A stretch of 64,000 nt of DNA from Mesorhizobium sp. M4B.F.Ca.ET.058.02.1.1 (GTDB lineage Bacteria > Pseudomonadota > Alphaproteobacteria > Rhizobiales > Rhizobiaceae), in contig NZ_CP034450.1 of the NCBI RefSeq assembly GCF_003952505.1, positions 1,550,001 to 1,614,000 on the forward strand, in the 5' to 3' direction. A program made the position numbers and the translations under genes. Every line of letters starts with the position of its first letter. The stretch's first letter is position 1. A model generated the notes under the pieces. That model ran no database searches. It saw nothing but the letters and a program-made list of their open reading frames with translations, and was not told where the DNA came from. This document shows positions 1-7,829 of the stretch, one piece after another.

Positions 1-285
1 GTTTTCCGGGCCGGGCGGTACAACCTTTGATATTGTATTACGACTCACATAGCTTGGTTATCTAGTGAAGTACCAAGTTATGGTTGCGCTACCGGCCCAG
101 ACATTCTTTCGATGAAAGAAAATTCGCTCAAAGTTATTTTTTTCAGTGCGTCAACTACGCCACCCAAGTAGCAGTCAAAGCTGACGCATCGTGATTTTGG
201 GCGGTCTTGTACAAAAGGCCACCTTGTTTCTTTTGGTTCATGTTACATACTGTTGCGAATCTTGAAACCGAACGGGGCGGTTTTC
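1..285. other. Left-edge intergenic region
   Basis: No convincing reading frame is seen. The stretch is noticeably more AT-rich than the rest of the window, with T and A runs around 125-150. It could hold the promoter of the PAS gene that follows, but no clear -35/-10 pair was identified. Confidence 0.4.
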
Positions 286-831
286 ATGACTGCGGTACCT
301 GAAGGGGGGCGCGGCGTTCATCTGCGATATCCTCCGATCGACGGGTTCTGGACCTGGGACATCAAGCGAAACCGTGTCTACGGTGACGCCAACCTTTCCG
401 ACTATTTCGGGCTCACGCTTGAGGAATTCTCCCATGGCGCGCCACTTGAAAGATGCATGGAAAGCATCGAGGCCGAGGATCGGCTCCGGGTCCATGTAGC
501 GATTCGCCGGGCGGTGGAGCGCAGGTCGAGTTTCCGGGAGGTCTACAAAGTCCGTTCGGAAAAGATGGGCCTTCGCAAGATCCTGGCGGTCGGCCAGTGC
601 TATGTCGACAACCTTGGAGAAGCAGCTCTCTATCCCGGCTGGTTCGTCGATCTGACACAGGAGGAGGATACAGAGGAGGCCTCCTTGCGCGAAATCCACC
701 GGCATATCGAGCAGGCCAAGGAAATCTCGCAATCGATCGGACACACCCTGCTCTTCTACCTGCTCGACAATGCCCAGGAAGAGGTGCAACTGCGTCTTGG
801 CGGCGGATCGAGGAGGCGCAAATCGTCCTAG
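286..831 (+). CDS. PAS-domain protein, single domain
   Basis: This is a 181-residue soluble protein. Residues about 15-125 look like a PAS sensory fold: an aromatic-rich start (DGFWTWDIKRNRVY), then a conserved 'DYFGLTLEEF' stretch, then the C-terminal strand 'GWFVDLTQEED'. A helical tail follows, and no kinase, GGDEF or DNA-binding output domain is attached, so it may pass its signal to a separate partner. I chose the ATG at 286, which has a G-rich stretch just upstream; a TTG at 253 would add 11 residues. The ligand is unknown. Confidence 0.7.
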   Translation: MTAVPEGGRGVHLRYPPIDGFWTWDIKRNRVYGDANLSDYFGLTLEEFSHGAPLERCMESIEAEDRLRVHVAIRRAVERRSSFREVYKVRSEKMGLRKILAVGQCYVDNLGEAALYPGWFVDLTQEEDTEEASLREIHRHIEQAKEISQSIGHTLLFYLLDNAQEEVQLRLGGGSRRRKSS

Positions 832-839
832 CGCGCACC

Positions 840-1145
840 CTAGCCTCTGGGCGGCGTCCTGCCTTGCTTGCTGATTTCGGCCGTCACCATGCGGGCGAAA
901 TGCGACTGCGGCGAGCGACGTTCGAGCAGTCTGGCGCGTTCGAGCGCCGTATCGCCGTAGAATTCGACCAGCACCGCGGCTGCAGTGGCCGCGTCGGCCT
1001 TCAGCTTGCCGATGTCGGCCTGTTCGCTATGCCTCGAGGGGCCGTTCCTGGCGATCACGTCCAGCATGGCTTGCAACTTTTCAGGAGTGCTGCCCTCGTC
1101 TTCGTGCATCGTCGCGGTCCGATTGGTCGCGCAAAATATCGACAT
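840..1145 (-). CDS. Small hypothetical protein
   Basis: About 101 residues, mostly helical and without membrane segments. It is convergent with the PAS gene, 8 bases away. I do not recognise the family. The start is uncertain: TTG at 1190, ATG at 1145 and ATG at 1109 are all in frame and none has a strong Shine-Dalgarno. The C-terminal part (ALERARLLERRSPQSHFARM) looks like genuine protein, with charged helices and normal third-position GC. Confidence 0.45.
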   Translation of the reverse strand: MSIFCATNRTATMHEDEGSTPEKLQAMLDVIARNGPSRHSEQADIGKLKADAATAAAVLVEFYGDTALERARLLERRSPQSHFARMVTAEISKQGRTPPRG

Positions 1146-1277
1146 TTCCGAGGAATGTCCAACAGCTTCGTTGATCGCGCAGGGATACAACCAAATACAG
1201 CTTCACCGCGAGTCTCTCCACAATCTTGATGCAAGCAACAGTCAGCCACACTTCCCACGCAGACATTGGGGGCACCG

Positions 1278-1472
1278 ATGGACCAGCCGAGCAAAATGGA
1301 AAACCTGCAGTTCGCGCAGGGGATCTTGAGGGAACTGCGCCAGAAAGCTGAAGCCGATGGCGAGAAGCTTCTGACCTATCTGATCGACATGGCCTATCTC
1401 GAAACCAGCGACCGCATCCGCGCGCACTGGATCGGGAACCATGAGAGCGACGGCCGCCGCGCCAAGGGCTGA
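1278..1472 (+). CDS. Small hypothetical protein
   Basis: A 64-residue acidic helical protein with no cysteines and no transmembrane segment. The ATG at 1278 follows a G-rich stretch (TTGGGGGCACCG) that can serve as ribosome binding site; an ATG at 1266 is also in frame. The pattern 'LRELRQKAEADGEKLLTYLIDMAYLE' is too regular to be chance. It recalls small conserved rhizobial proteins of unknown function. The role is unknown. Confidence 0.5.
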   Translation: MDQPSKMENLQFAQGILRELRQKAEADGEKLLTYLIDMAYLETSDRIRAHWIGNHESDGRRAKG

Positions 1473-1833
1473 TGCATGTCGACCAAAAGTGCGTAGCGGT
1501 TTTGGGACGAAGATGCATCAAACATTAGACTTAGCTTGAGCGCGTTCGGTCAGGCAGGACGCGCTCTGGATCGGCGCCGTGGCCCGCTGCCAGGATCTGG
1601 AAACGCAAAAAGCCCGCCGTGCCTTTCGGCACGACGGGCGCAATTGGCAGGATTGGCGGTCCGGGCCGAGTTGTCGACACAAGCAAGCCCGCGCCTCTCG
1701 CAGAGGACGCGGGCCCGGATCGGGATGCCGGCCCGATCAGGCAGCATACCGTTGCGCGCTGCCGGAACATGAACTCTTAGCGTATGCTAATGTTCCAGCG
1801 CAGAGGGAAAATTTGCCGAGCGACCGATCTGGC
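1473..1833. other. Gene-free stretch with two strong hairpins
   Basis: Overlapping frames here are short, on both strands and rich in Arg/Pro, so I do not call them. The stretch holds two GC hairpins (about 1612-1639 and 1687-1714). It also has an imperfect inverted repeat GGAACAT (about 1769) to ATGTTCC (about 1791) enclosing TTAGCGTATGCTAA. It lies downstream of msrA on the minus strand, so it may be the msrA 3' untranslated region or a separate small RNA. Confidence 0.4.
1612..1639 (-). terminator. Rho-independent terminator, minus strand
   Basis: A 12-bp stem (gcccgccgtgcc / ggcacgacgggc, one mismatch) closes on a TTTC loop. Read on the minus strand it is followed by TTTTTGCG, the usual U-tract. 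It would end transcripts coming from msrA or from a short RNA starting near 1750. Confidence 0.65.
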
Positions 1834-2352
1834 TTATGAAGCGGCCCTTTCGCGAACCGGGAGTTTCCAGCCCGGCCTGACGAAATGGCAGGTGTAGCCG
1901 TTCGGGTATCTCTCCAGATAGTCCTGATGCTCGGGCTCGGCCTGCCAGAATGGGCCGACCGGCGCAACCTCGGTGACGACCTTGCCCGGCCACAGGTGAG
2001 AGGCATCGACATCGGCAATGGTGTCCTCGGCGACCCGCTTCTGGTCGTCGCTGGTGTAGTAGATTGCCGAGCGATAGCTCATGCCGACATCGTTGCCCTG
2101 ACGGTTGCTGGTCGTCGGGTCGTGGATCTGGAAAAAGAATTCGAGCAGCGTGCGGTAGCTCAGCCTGGCGGGATCGAAAATGATCTCGATGGCCTCGGCA
2201 TGGGTGCCGTGGTTGCGGTAAGTGGCGTTGGGCACGTCGCCGCCGCTGTAGCCGACGCGGGTCGAGACGACGCCCGGAAAGCGCCGGATCAAATCCTGCA
2301 TGCCCCAAAAGCAGCCGCCGGCAAGCACCGCGCGTTCGGTGGAAGTCGCCAT
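1834..2352 (-). CDS. msrA: Peptide-methionine (S)-S-oxide reductase
   Basis: MsrA reduces methionine-S-sulfoxide in proteins and repairs oxidative damage in the cytoplasm, recycling through thioredoxin. The 172-residue product has the catalytic motif GCFWG at residues 13-17 and the family hallmark 'GYSGG' shortly after, with '[11 protein letters not shown]' carrying further active-site residues. Length is normal for the family. The ATG at 2352 has an upstream GGAG; a longer in-frame start at 2415 lacks one. No msrB is seen nearby. Confidence 0.95.
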   Translation of the reverse strand: MATSTERAVLAGGCFWGMQDLIRRFPGVVSTRVGYSGGDVPNATYRNHGTHAEAIEIIFDPARLSYRTLLEFFFQIHDPTTSNRQGNDVGMSYRSAIYYTSDDQKRVAEDTIADVDASHLWPGKVVTEVAPVGPFWQAEPEHQDYLERYPNGYTCHFVRPGWKLPVRERAAS

Positions 2353-2476
2353 GTCACATCTCCGTTGGATTTCTCCATAAATGGGGATTGTGACGCTCTT
2401 CGTCCAGCGGCTCAAGCGTTCGGGAACCGCGAGTACAACAGCCGCTTGGATTGAGGACGGGAATCAAGATTCAATT

Positions 2477-3376
2477 CTAGGGAAGCGGCAACGGTGCGTC
2501 ACTCAAGGTCCGCAGGTAAGCGATGAGGTCTGCTCGCTGCTTCTCGTCCTGCAGACCCGGGAAAAGCATATCTGTTCCAGGCAGAGTGAGCGCGGGATTG
2601 GAGATAAACAAATTGAGTTCCTCAAAAGTCCAATCGCCACCAGCATCCTTCAGACTCGACGAATACTCGACATCGCCTTGCGAAGCCTTCCGCCGCCCTA
2701 CGATGCCCCACAGATTGGGCTTGGGATTCTTGACCCCCGGCACTGCAAGATGACAAGTCCCGCACGCCTTGCCGAAAAGTTCTTTGCCCGATTCAGCGTT
2801 TGCCGATGCAAGTCGTGCCGAAATCGGCGCAATGACCGGTCGTCCTGCGCCATGACTGCGCAAGTAGGCGACGACGTCTTCGTGACCGCTGAGCTTCGCC
2901 AAATGTATGGGTGGACTGCCGTTCGATGTCAGTGCGTTGACATCTGCTCCAGCGTCCACGAGATGGATGACGCACTGAAGGCAGCCATTCTCGGCAGCCA
3001 CGTGCAGCGGCGTCTGCGATTTCGCCACCTGATTTGGATCGGCCCCATTGTCGAGCAACAGCTTCACGATGTCAGCGTGCCCACCCTTGTTGGCGGCATA
3101 GAGTGGCGTTCTTTGCCAACTGACGAGCAGGCTAACGTCGGCCCCACGACTTATCAGAAGTTTTGCCAACTCGATGTTTCCGGCTTCGCAGGCGATATAG
3201 AGCGCCGTGACACCGTCAATTTCGTTGATGGCGGCGCCCTTATCCAATGCGGAAGTCACCGCTGCGACGTCGCCATTCCTGACAAGATCACCCAGGTTGC
3301 TCGCCTGGGCGGGCAGCGTAAAAAGCCCAAGCACCAACGAAGCCCCTATCACCCACATGCGTCTCCGCTTGGTCAT
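2477..3376 (-). CDS. Exported ankyrin-repeat / cytochrome c fusion
   Basis: The 299-residue product starts with a signal peptide (MTKRRRMWVIGASLVLGLF, then PAQAS). About four to five ankyrin repeats follow (residues 30-185, for example 'TPLHVAAENGCLQCVIHLVD'), then a class I cytochrome c domain (about 195-299). The haem site is CGTCH and the likely axial Met lies in 'LPGTDMLFPG'. It should be a periplasmic electron carrier whose ankyrin part docks a partner. The start at 3376 follows a GAGAGG box; an upstream frame from 3466 looks untranslated. Pairing these two domains in one chain is uncommon. No partner oxidase or dehydrogenase is adjacent. Confidence 0.85.
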   Translation of the reverse strand: MTKRRRMWVIGASLVLGLFTLPAQASNLGDLVRNGDVAAVTSALDKGAAINEIDGVTALYIACEAGNIELAKLLISRGADVSLLVSWQRTPLYAANKGGHADIVKLLLDNGADPNQVAKSQTPLHVAAENGCLQCVIHLVDAGADVNALTSNGSPPIHLAKLSGHEDVVAYLRSHGAGRPVIAPISARLASANAESGKELFGKACGTCHLAVPGVKNPKPNLWGIVGRRKASQGDVEYSSSLKDAGGDWTFEELNLFISNPALTLPGTDMLFPGLQDEKQRADLIAYLRTLSDAPLPLP

Positions 3377-3487
3377 GGTACCTCTCGCTGCTCTGAAAAA
3401 GCGCACAGGTTTGGCTCGCATTGCGGCTCCATGCACAAAAACGAATATTAGCAGATGCTCATTCAAAGACCAAGGATGCGCGGCAGG

Positions 3488-3811
3488 TCACTCCTCGTTT
3501 GTCGGCTTGAATTTCCGCACGACGACCTCGAACACGATGTCCGAAATCCACATCGCCGAGACGCCAATGAGGAAAGCGGCGGCGAGCGTCGTGGTGTCGT
3601 CGGCTGGATCGGGGATCGGCAGGCCACTTGCCTTGAACCAGGCGACGGCCGGCAGCGTCAGATAGGCGGCGGCGAGCGCGCCGCAGATCGGCGAAGCGAT
3701 CATTTCGCGCAGTTTGTAGCGATGGCGCGACAGTGCCCGGAGCGCACCACCAGCCAACCCGGCCGCCACCACCGGGCCTTTGATGCCCAGGAGATCGAAC
3801 AGATCGTGCAT
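3488..3811 (-). CDS. Prophage small membrane protein, holin-like
   Basis: This 107-residue protein has two or three hydrophobic segments (GPVVAAGLAGGALRAL, AALAAAYLTLPAVAWF and the 'LAAAFLIGVSAMWISDIVFEVVV' region) and a charged C-terminus KFKPTNEE. It is the last gene of the minus-strand lysis cassette and overlaps the upstream lipoprotein gene (ATG at 3811 or 3814 over a TGA). Small size, membrane segments and position suggest a holin. That role is inferred, and the family was not identified. Confidence 0.6.
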   Translation of the reverse strand: MHDLFDLLGIKGPVVAAGLAGGALRALSRHRYKLREMIASPICGALAAAYLTLPAVAWFKASGLPIPDPADDTTTLAAAFLIGVSAMWISDIVFEVVVRKFKPTNEE

Positions 3812-4005
3812 CATGGCCTCCAGCCGCAGAGTTCCTGACCCTTGCGGTTGTGCGCAAGCAGCGCCCTCGCCTCCTGGTCCGACAGTGCGTCGACCGCTTT
3901 GACGGAGAGGCGTACCGGCCTTGAGACGGCGCAGAAGCTTCCCTTGGCTGTGGTGCATCCGGCCGCGACGAGCAGCGGCAGCACGAGGATCAATCCCTTG
4001 CCCAT
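3811..4005 (-). CDS. Small lipoprotein, candidate outer-membrane spanin (Rz1-like)
   Basis: A 64-residue protein with a lipoprotein signal 'LVLPLLVAAGC' whose Cys at residue 17 would be lipidated. Two further Cys lie downstream (SFCAV and ELCGW). Its 5' end overlaps the upstream membrane/coiled-coil gene by 16 bases, and its stop overlaps the next start. Overlapping inner-membrane helix plus small lipoprotein is the classic arrangement of phage spanins, which fuse inner and outer membranes at lysis. The spanin role is inference from architecture. Confidence 0.6.
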   Translation of the reverse strand: MGKGLILVLPLLVAAGCTTAKGSFCAVSRPVRLSVKAVDALSDQEARALLAHNRKGQELCGWRP

Positions 4006-4229
4006 GTTTTCAGCTCCTTGCTGGCCGCGCCCGCGCGCAGCGCGCCGATATCATTGTCGACCTGGTCGGCGAGCGCGCCGGCGGCAGCCTCGGCCTTGGC
4101 CTGCCGAGCGCGTTCCGCACCGGCGCCGGCAAGCCGCTGGCGGACGCCCCAGCCGAGGGCTGCCACCACCGAGGCCAGCAGGCCAAGGAACGTCGGGTTG
4201 CCGAGCAGTGAGGAAAGCAGCGCCGTCAT
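3990..4229 (-). CDS. Small membrane/coiled-coil protein, candidate inner-membrane spanin (Rz-like)
   Basis: The 79-residue product has one N-terminal transmembrane segment (NPTFLGLLASVVAALGWGV) and a charged alpha-helical tail (ERARQAKAEAAAGALADQVD). The start ATG at 4229 overlaps the stop of a 32-codon gene upstream, and its 3' end overlaps a small lipoprotein gene. A single membrane anchor followed by a helical periplasmic rod matches Rz-type i-spanins, although it is short for one. Confidence 0.55.
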   Translation of the reverse strand: MTALLSSLLGNPTFLGLLASVVAALGWGVRQRLAGAGAERARQAKAEAAAGALADQVDNDIGALRAGAASKELKTWARD

Positions 4230-4324
4230 GACAGCCACCACACGACAAGTGCCGCAACGATGAGGAGCGCGCCTGCCATCCAGGGCAGCGCCTGGCGCAG
4301 GAGTTCGGTGAAGACCTCGACCAT
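4226..4324 (-). CDS. 32-residue membrane micropeptide in lysis cassette
   Basis: A very short frame with ATG at 4324 and TGA at 4226-4228, overlapping the next gene's start. It encodes MVEVFTELLRQ followed by one hydrophobic segment (ALPWMAGALLIVAALVVWWL). It fills the only gap between two tightly packed phage genes, starts 9 bases after the preceding stop, and shares an ATGA overlap with its downstream neighbour. That packing supports real translation. A small holin or pinholin is possible but unproven. Confidence 0.6.
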   Translation of the reverse strand: MVEVFTELLRQALPWMAGALLIVAALVVWWLS

Positions 4325-4332
4325 TTTGCCCC

Positions 4333-4536
4333 TCACCTCTGCCAGTTGAGCTTGCGGGCGAGCACATGCCAGGCTTCGGTGCCGAGGCCGATCGCCAGGC
4401 CGATGCCGGCCTCGAGCGCCATCTGGATGTCAGGATCGCCAGACAGGGCGGCGGCGTCGCCGGCGCCGAGCAGGCCGCGCGCCACGAGGACGGCCGCGCC
4501 ATAGCGCAGCGCGATGCGGATGATGACGGCAATCAT
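4333..4536 (-). CDS. Small prophage membrane protein
   Basis: A 67-residue protein with a hydrophobic N-terminus (MIAVIIRIALRYGAAVLVAR) and a second apolar stretch (ALEAGIGLAIGLGTEAWHVL). Its ATG overlaps the stop of the terminase-endolysin fusion gene (ATGA), so it is translationally coupled to the endolysin half, as lysis genes usually are. The precise role is unknown. Together with the four small genes after it, it forms one compact minus-strand cassette. Confidence 0.6.
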   Translation of the reverse strand: MIAVIIRIALRYGAAVLVARGLLGAGDAAALSGDPDIQMALEAGIGLAIGLGTEAWHVLARKLNWQR

Positions 4537-5615
4537 GATTTCTTGCCTCCAAGGATGGTTTTGAAGATGGCGAGCAACAGCCGCCAGAATGCATTGCCGG
4601 CAGGCACGGCCGGATCAGGCGCAACCTCCGGATGGGCAGCTTCAACCGAAGGTACCGATGGGCTTTGCCCAGGCGCTGGCGCCGGCGGAGCCGGCTCAAC
4701 CGCCGACAGCAGCAGCGCCTCGGCGCGCACGAAGCCGACCCGCTCGCTCCAGCCCCTGCCGAAGGTCGGCCATGTTGGCAGCCGCTTGAGAAACGCCAGG
4801 CGTGCGTCGCAAAGTGCGTCGATGACAACGCCGGCGGGCCGGGCCCTGGCGGCGCCGAGCGTCGCCGGACCGATGCGCCCGTCCTGGGTGACGCCGACGA
4901 TCGCCTGAAGGTAGTTCGCCGCCCTGGCCGGGCCGCTGTTCACCGCGAAGTCGAACACGGCATAGTCGACGCCGGCGGGAAGTTCGGCGCCGGCCACGGC
5001 ATCCCAATAGAAGCGCCGGTACAGGCGGAATTCCTCGAACCAGGCGAGCAGCGTCGAAAACACCTTGAGGCGGCCGGATTGCATGCGGTCGAGCATCTCC
5101 ATCAGCCCGGCCTCGACCGAGACCGAGCCGTCGGCGAAGCGGGCGTGGCTGGCGAGCATGTTCAGCCCATGCGCGGCATATTGTTTTGCGAGCGCCACGC
5201 CGGCGCCTTCCAGCGTTTCGCGGCGGCCGTCGCGCGGCCAGGTGAAGGGCAGCCATTCGCCCCACGGTTTCAGGGCGAGCGCCTGCATCGCCGGCGTCTG
5301 CTGCGCGGCGCGGGAGGCCTTGGTGACGTAGACGACGTCGGCCTCGGTATCCCAGGCGAGCTCGACCGCGGCCGAAGGATGGTCCCAGCCGAAATCGAGC
5401 GCGCCGATGCGCGGCCACCAGCGCGGCAGCCGGAACGGCTCGCAGGCAATCAGTTCCTCCGGCACCGGAAAGATGCGGCCCGAGCCCAGCACCGGAATGC
5501 CCTTGGCGCGCGCCTCGCGCTCATGCGCGGGATAGGCGGCAACGATCGCCGCGCGTTCGGCAGGCGTGTAGTGCCCGGCATCGTCGATGGTCATGAAGGT
5601 GACGTGTCGGGACAT
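4533..5615 (-). pseudogene. Terminase nuclease domain fused in frame to C-terminal half of a GH108-type endolysin
   Basis: Read from the ATG at 5615, the first ~200 residues match the nuclease half of a phage large terminase: 'MTIDDAGHYTPAERAAIVA', 'GSGRIFPV', the acidic strand 'IGALDFGWDHPSAAVELAWD', and the end 'LLAWFEEFRLYRR'. At about 5010-5025 the chain turns without a stop into the second half of a GH108/ZliS-like muramidase: 'YWDAVAGAELPAGVDYAVFDF', 'NSGPARAANYLQAIVGV', 'DGRIGPATL'. A Pro-rich linker and a C-terminal hydrophobic helix follow. The endolysin N-terminus with its catalytic Glu is absent. All head and tail genes normally found between these two genes are missing, so this is the scar of a large in-frame deletion. 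Neither activity is likely to be complete. Confidence 0.8.
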
Positions 5616-5628
5616 GGTGGCCCTTTCC

Positions 5629-5782
5629 CTTCTCCCCTTGTGGGAGAAGGTGGATCGGCGCGCGGCGCCGAGACGGATGAGGGGTGCGCGAAGGAACACG
5701 GCGGCAGTGATTTTGCGGCCGCCGGCGTCAAGCTGGAACACCCCGACCTCGCTTCGCGAGGCCACCTTCTCCCACACGGGTG
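5629..5782. repeat. Palindromic REP-like element pair inside terminase gene
   Basis: Inverted arms ccttgtgggagaaggtgg (5636-5653) and ccaccttctcccacacgg (5762-5779) enclose about 108 bp. They contain the gatcggcgcgcggcgccgagacggatgagg-type sequence seen again at 11.5 kb. The element sits between the terminase ATPase fragment (stop at 5831) and the nuclease half (start 5615), so it interrupts the gene. Confidence 0.75.
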
Positions 5783-5830
5783 TTTGGACTGGGGACATCG
5801 CGAACAACGGGGAGAAGGGAAGTGGGCGCC

Positions 5831-5917
5831 TCATCCCTTGCCCATCCGCTCAACTTCCGCTGCGCTCAAAAACCTCAGCACCACATCACTCATCCCGAGC
5901 GTGAAGGTCACGATGGC
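5831..5917 (-). pseudogene. Terminase ATPase C-terminal fragment, second copy
   Basis: This 28-residue piece ('AIVTFTLGMSDVVLRF' then 'LSAAEVERMGKG') closely parallels the end of the terminase fragment at 7086 ('LLGMSDVVLRFLSAADVERM'). The DNA differs at many silent positions, so it is not a recent copy. Both copies stop directly after MGKG. It abuts the REP-like element on its 3' side. The remainder of this copy's ATPase domain is missing. Confidence 0.7.
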
Positions 5918-6142
5918 GGATGCCCTGGGTGGCGCAGGAAGTGGAGTGAGGGGGAGTTGCGTTTCACGCGCCAGCGCCCCGCCTGGCGATACCGGAACCG
6001 ACAGCAAAACTGCGCCCGCTCGTCTTTTCATCTTCGGTTTTATGCAGTAGGTCTTGCCCCGCATCGGGAACACCGATGCGCGTTGGGCCGGTGCATTGCG
6101 CGCGGCCTCTCCTCTACGCGGGTGGGAAAGCCACTCTTTGCC
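5918..6142. other. Spacer between terminase fragment and HEAT-like gene
   Basis: No coherent gene is seen. Plus-strand frames here are low-complexity run-ins to the HEAT-like gene. The stretch probably carries that gene's promoter, but I could not define one. Confidence 0.3.
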
Positions 6143-6997
6143 ATGACAGACTTATTCGAGGCGATGCGCCTGTCCGCCGAGGACAGCGAGACCGCTCATC
6201 TTTTCTTCAGCGAAGGCGGCAAGTTCCTGCTGCCGCTCGGCAAACCGAGAAATGCCGTGACAGGTCAGGAGATGCTGCAGCGGCTGCTGTCGCCTTCCGA
6301 TGACGACGACGGCACGCTGGCCAACGACTTTCTCGGTGAGCTTGGCAAGACGGTTCCGTTGGAAAGCCTGCGTCTCCTGCTCACTTCGGGCAATGCCCGG
6401 ACGCGAGCGACAGGCGCGTTTCTTGCCACGTTTCAAAACCAGAACATAAGTTCGATGGTGGGCGAACTGGCAGCGTTGCTGGCAGATGATAACCCGCGCA
6501 CGCGCTTCGATGCCGTAGAGTCCATCCTGCGATGCAGCACGCGTGGCGACGGCGACCATCTGGCGCAAGCCCTGTTTGCTCTTGCAGATGAGCATGAGGG
6601 GGTGCGCATGGGAGCTATCCAATTCGTGCGCTTTGCCAAGGACTGGCAGTTGAAGTTCGCCCGCCAGCGCGCCGCATCGCTCAGGCCGCAAACGCCGTTT
6701 TCGGCGATAGCGGGTATTTGCGAGCAGTGGCGGAACGATACGTCAGGCACGATCCGTGCGATGCTGGATCATGCCGAGCCGGTGGTGCGGCGCTACGGCC
6801 TCGGGTTGGCCGGTCGGGCGAGGTTTGTGGTCGTTGACGCCTATGTCGAATGGGCGCAGGCGTCTGCCGATTCAGAAATCAGCAAGCTGGCGACGGATTG
6901 CTTCGAGCACAAGCAGATATCGCAGCATGCGGTCTGGCATTCATCATTGCCGGCAGCTACCCGGACTAGCCCCCGATCAAATGGGCAGCGAAGGTGA
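6143..6997 (+). CDS. HEAT-like helical repeat protein
   Basis: A 284-residue soluble protein made largely of paired helices. Repeating units such as 'SLRLLLTSGNARTRATGAFL', 'ELAALLADDNPRTRFDAVES' and 'ALFALADEHEGVRMGAIQFV' have the Asp-Asn/Pro-x-x-Arg turn of HEAT or armadillo repeats. It lies on the opposite strand to the phage genes and between two terminase fragments, flanked by REP-like palindromes, so it looks like cargo brought in or stranded by rearrangement. ATG 6143 begins the coherent protein; the frame is open further upstream, but that part is low-complexity. It is probably a protein-binding scaffold with unknown partner. Confidence 0.65.
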   Translation: MTDLFEAMRLSAEDSETAHLFFSEGGKFLLPLGKPRNAVTGQEMLQRLLSPSDDDDGTLANDFLGELGKTVPLESLRLLLTSGNARTRATGAFLATFQNQNISSMVGELAALLADDNPRTRFDAVESILRCSTRGDGDHLAQALFALADEHEGVRMGAIQFVRFAKDWQLKFARQRAASLRPQTPFSAIAGICEQWRNDTSGTIRAMLDHAEPVVRRYGLGLAGRARFVVVDAYVEWAQASADSEISKLATDCFEHKQISQHAVWHSSLPAATRTSPRSNGQRR

Positions 6998-7031
6998 CGC
7001 TCGACCCCCGCTAGGCGCGAGCGCCGAAGCT

Positions 7032-7080
7032 GCTGATCTCCCCCTACCGGGCATCTCCCCCACAAGGGGGGAGATTGGCT
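7032..7080. repeat. REP-like palindrome
   Basis: Contains ctgatctccccctac...ggcatctcccccacaaggggggagattgg. The inner palindrome atctcccccacaaggggggagat forms a strong hairpin. It lies immediately downstream of the terminase fragment stop (7086) and the HEAT-like gene stop (6997), where it can also act as a bidirectional transcription end. Confidence 0.7.
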
Positions 7081-7085
7081 GTGAT

Positions 7086-7829
7086 TCACCCCTTCCCCAT
7101 CCTCTCCACATCCGCCGCCGACAGAAACCGCAGCACCACATCGCTCATCCCAAGCAGCGGCGTGAACGTCACGATGGTGATGCCGCCGGTGGCGTTGGTG
7201 CGCGTCAGGCCCTCGCTATAGACATCCAGCGGCGGCTCCTCGTCGAACCAGACGCCGTGCAGCGTCTCGCCCTGCCATTTCTCGCGGCCTTTCTCGTAGG
7301 ATTTGAAGGAGAGCACGCTCTCGGAGGCCTGGACGTCGCCACCGCCGCCCCAGCGCACGACGACGCTGTCGATTGCACCGGCAACACTGCGGCCCATCAC
7401 GGTGTGGACGATGGCATCGGCCGGGATCATGCCGGTGCCCCAGTCGGCCTGCTGCTGCGGCGGGCCGACCAGCACGCGCTGCGGGTTGTCGCGCGTGCCC
7501 TCGCCGGTGACGCCTGCGGCCCAGAGGCGCACGGCCATGTCGAACACCTTGCCTTGCCACCAGTCGGGATAGCGGCCGGTGAGGTGCATCGCCCATTCGG
7601 CGCCCCCCGCCCTGGTCTTGCCAAGCTGATTGCCTGCCATGAACAGGCGCTCGCGGTTGGCAGCGCCCGCGGCGTGGAACTGCGCCTGCCTGGGATAGGG
7701 CCGGTAAGCGGCCAAATGGTTAGCGCGGCGCCGGCGCTCCAGCTCCGTCAGCAGCGCCAGATACTCCGTCCCCAAGGAACGGCCTGACGATCGCTTCGAG
7801 GGCGCGGATGCGGGCGCGGATCTCCTCAT
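7086..7829 (-). pseudogene. Phage large terminase, ATPase half only
   Basis: Up to 247 residues. Walker A is 'MAGNQLGKT' (about residues 64-72) and the Walker B/catalytic carboxylate is 'VWFDEEPP'. A coupling motif follows ('TIVTFTPLLGMSDVVLRFL'), and the frame stops after 'ERMGKG'. A full TerL continues into an RNase H-like nuclease domain; here that half lies 1.5 kb away at 5615, separated by a HEAT-like gene and repeats. The N-terminal ~35 residues overlap the upstream gene, so the true start may be a later TTG/GTG. DNA packaging is presumably abolished. Confidence 0.8.
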
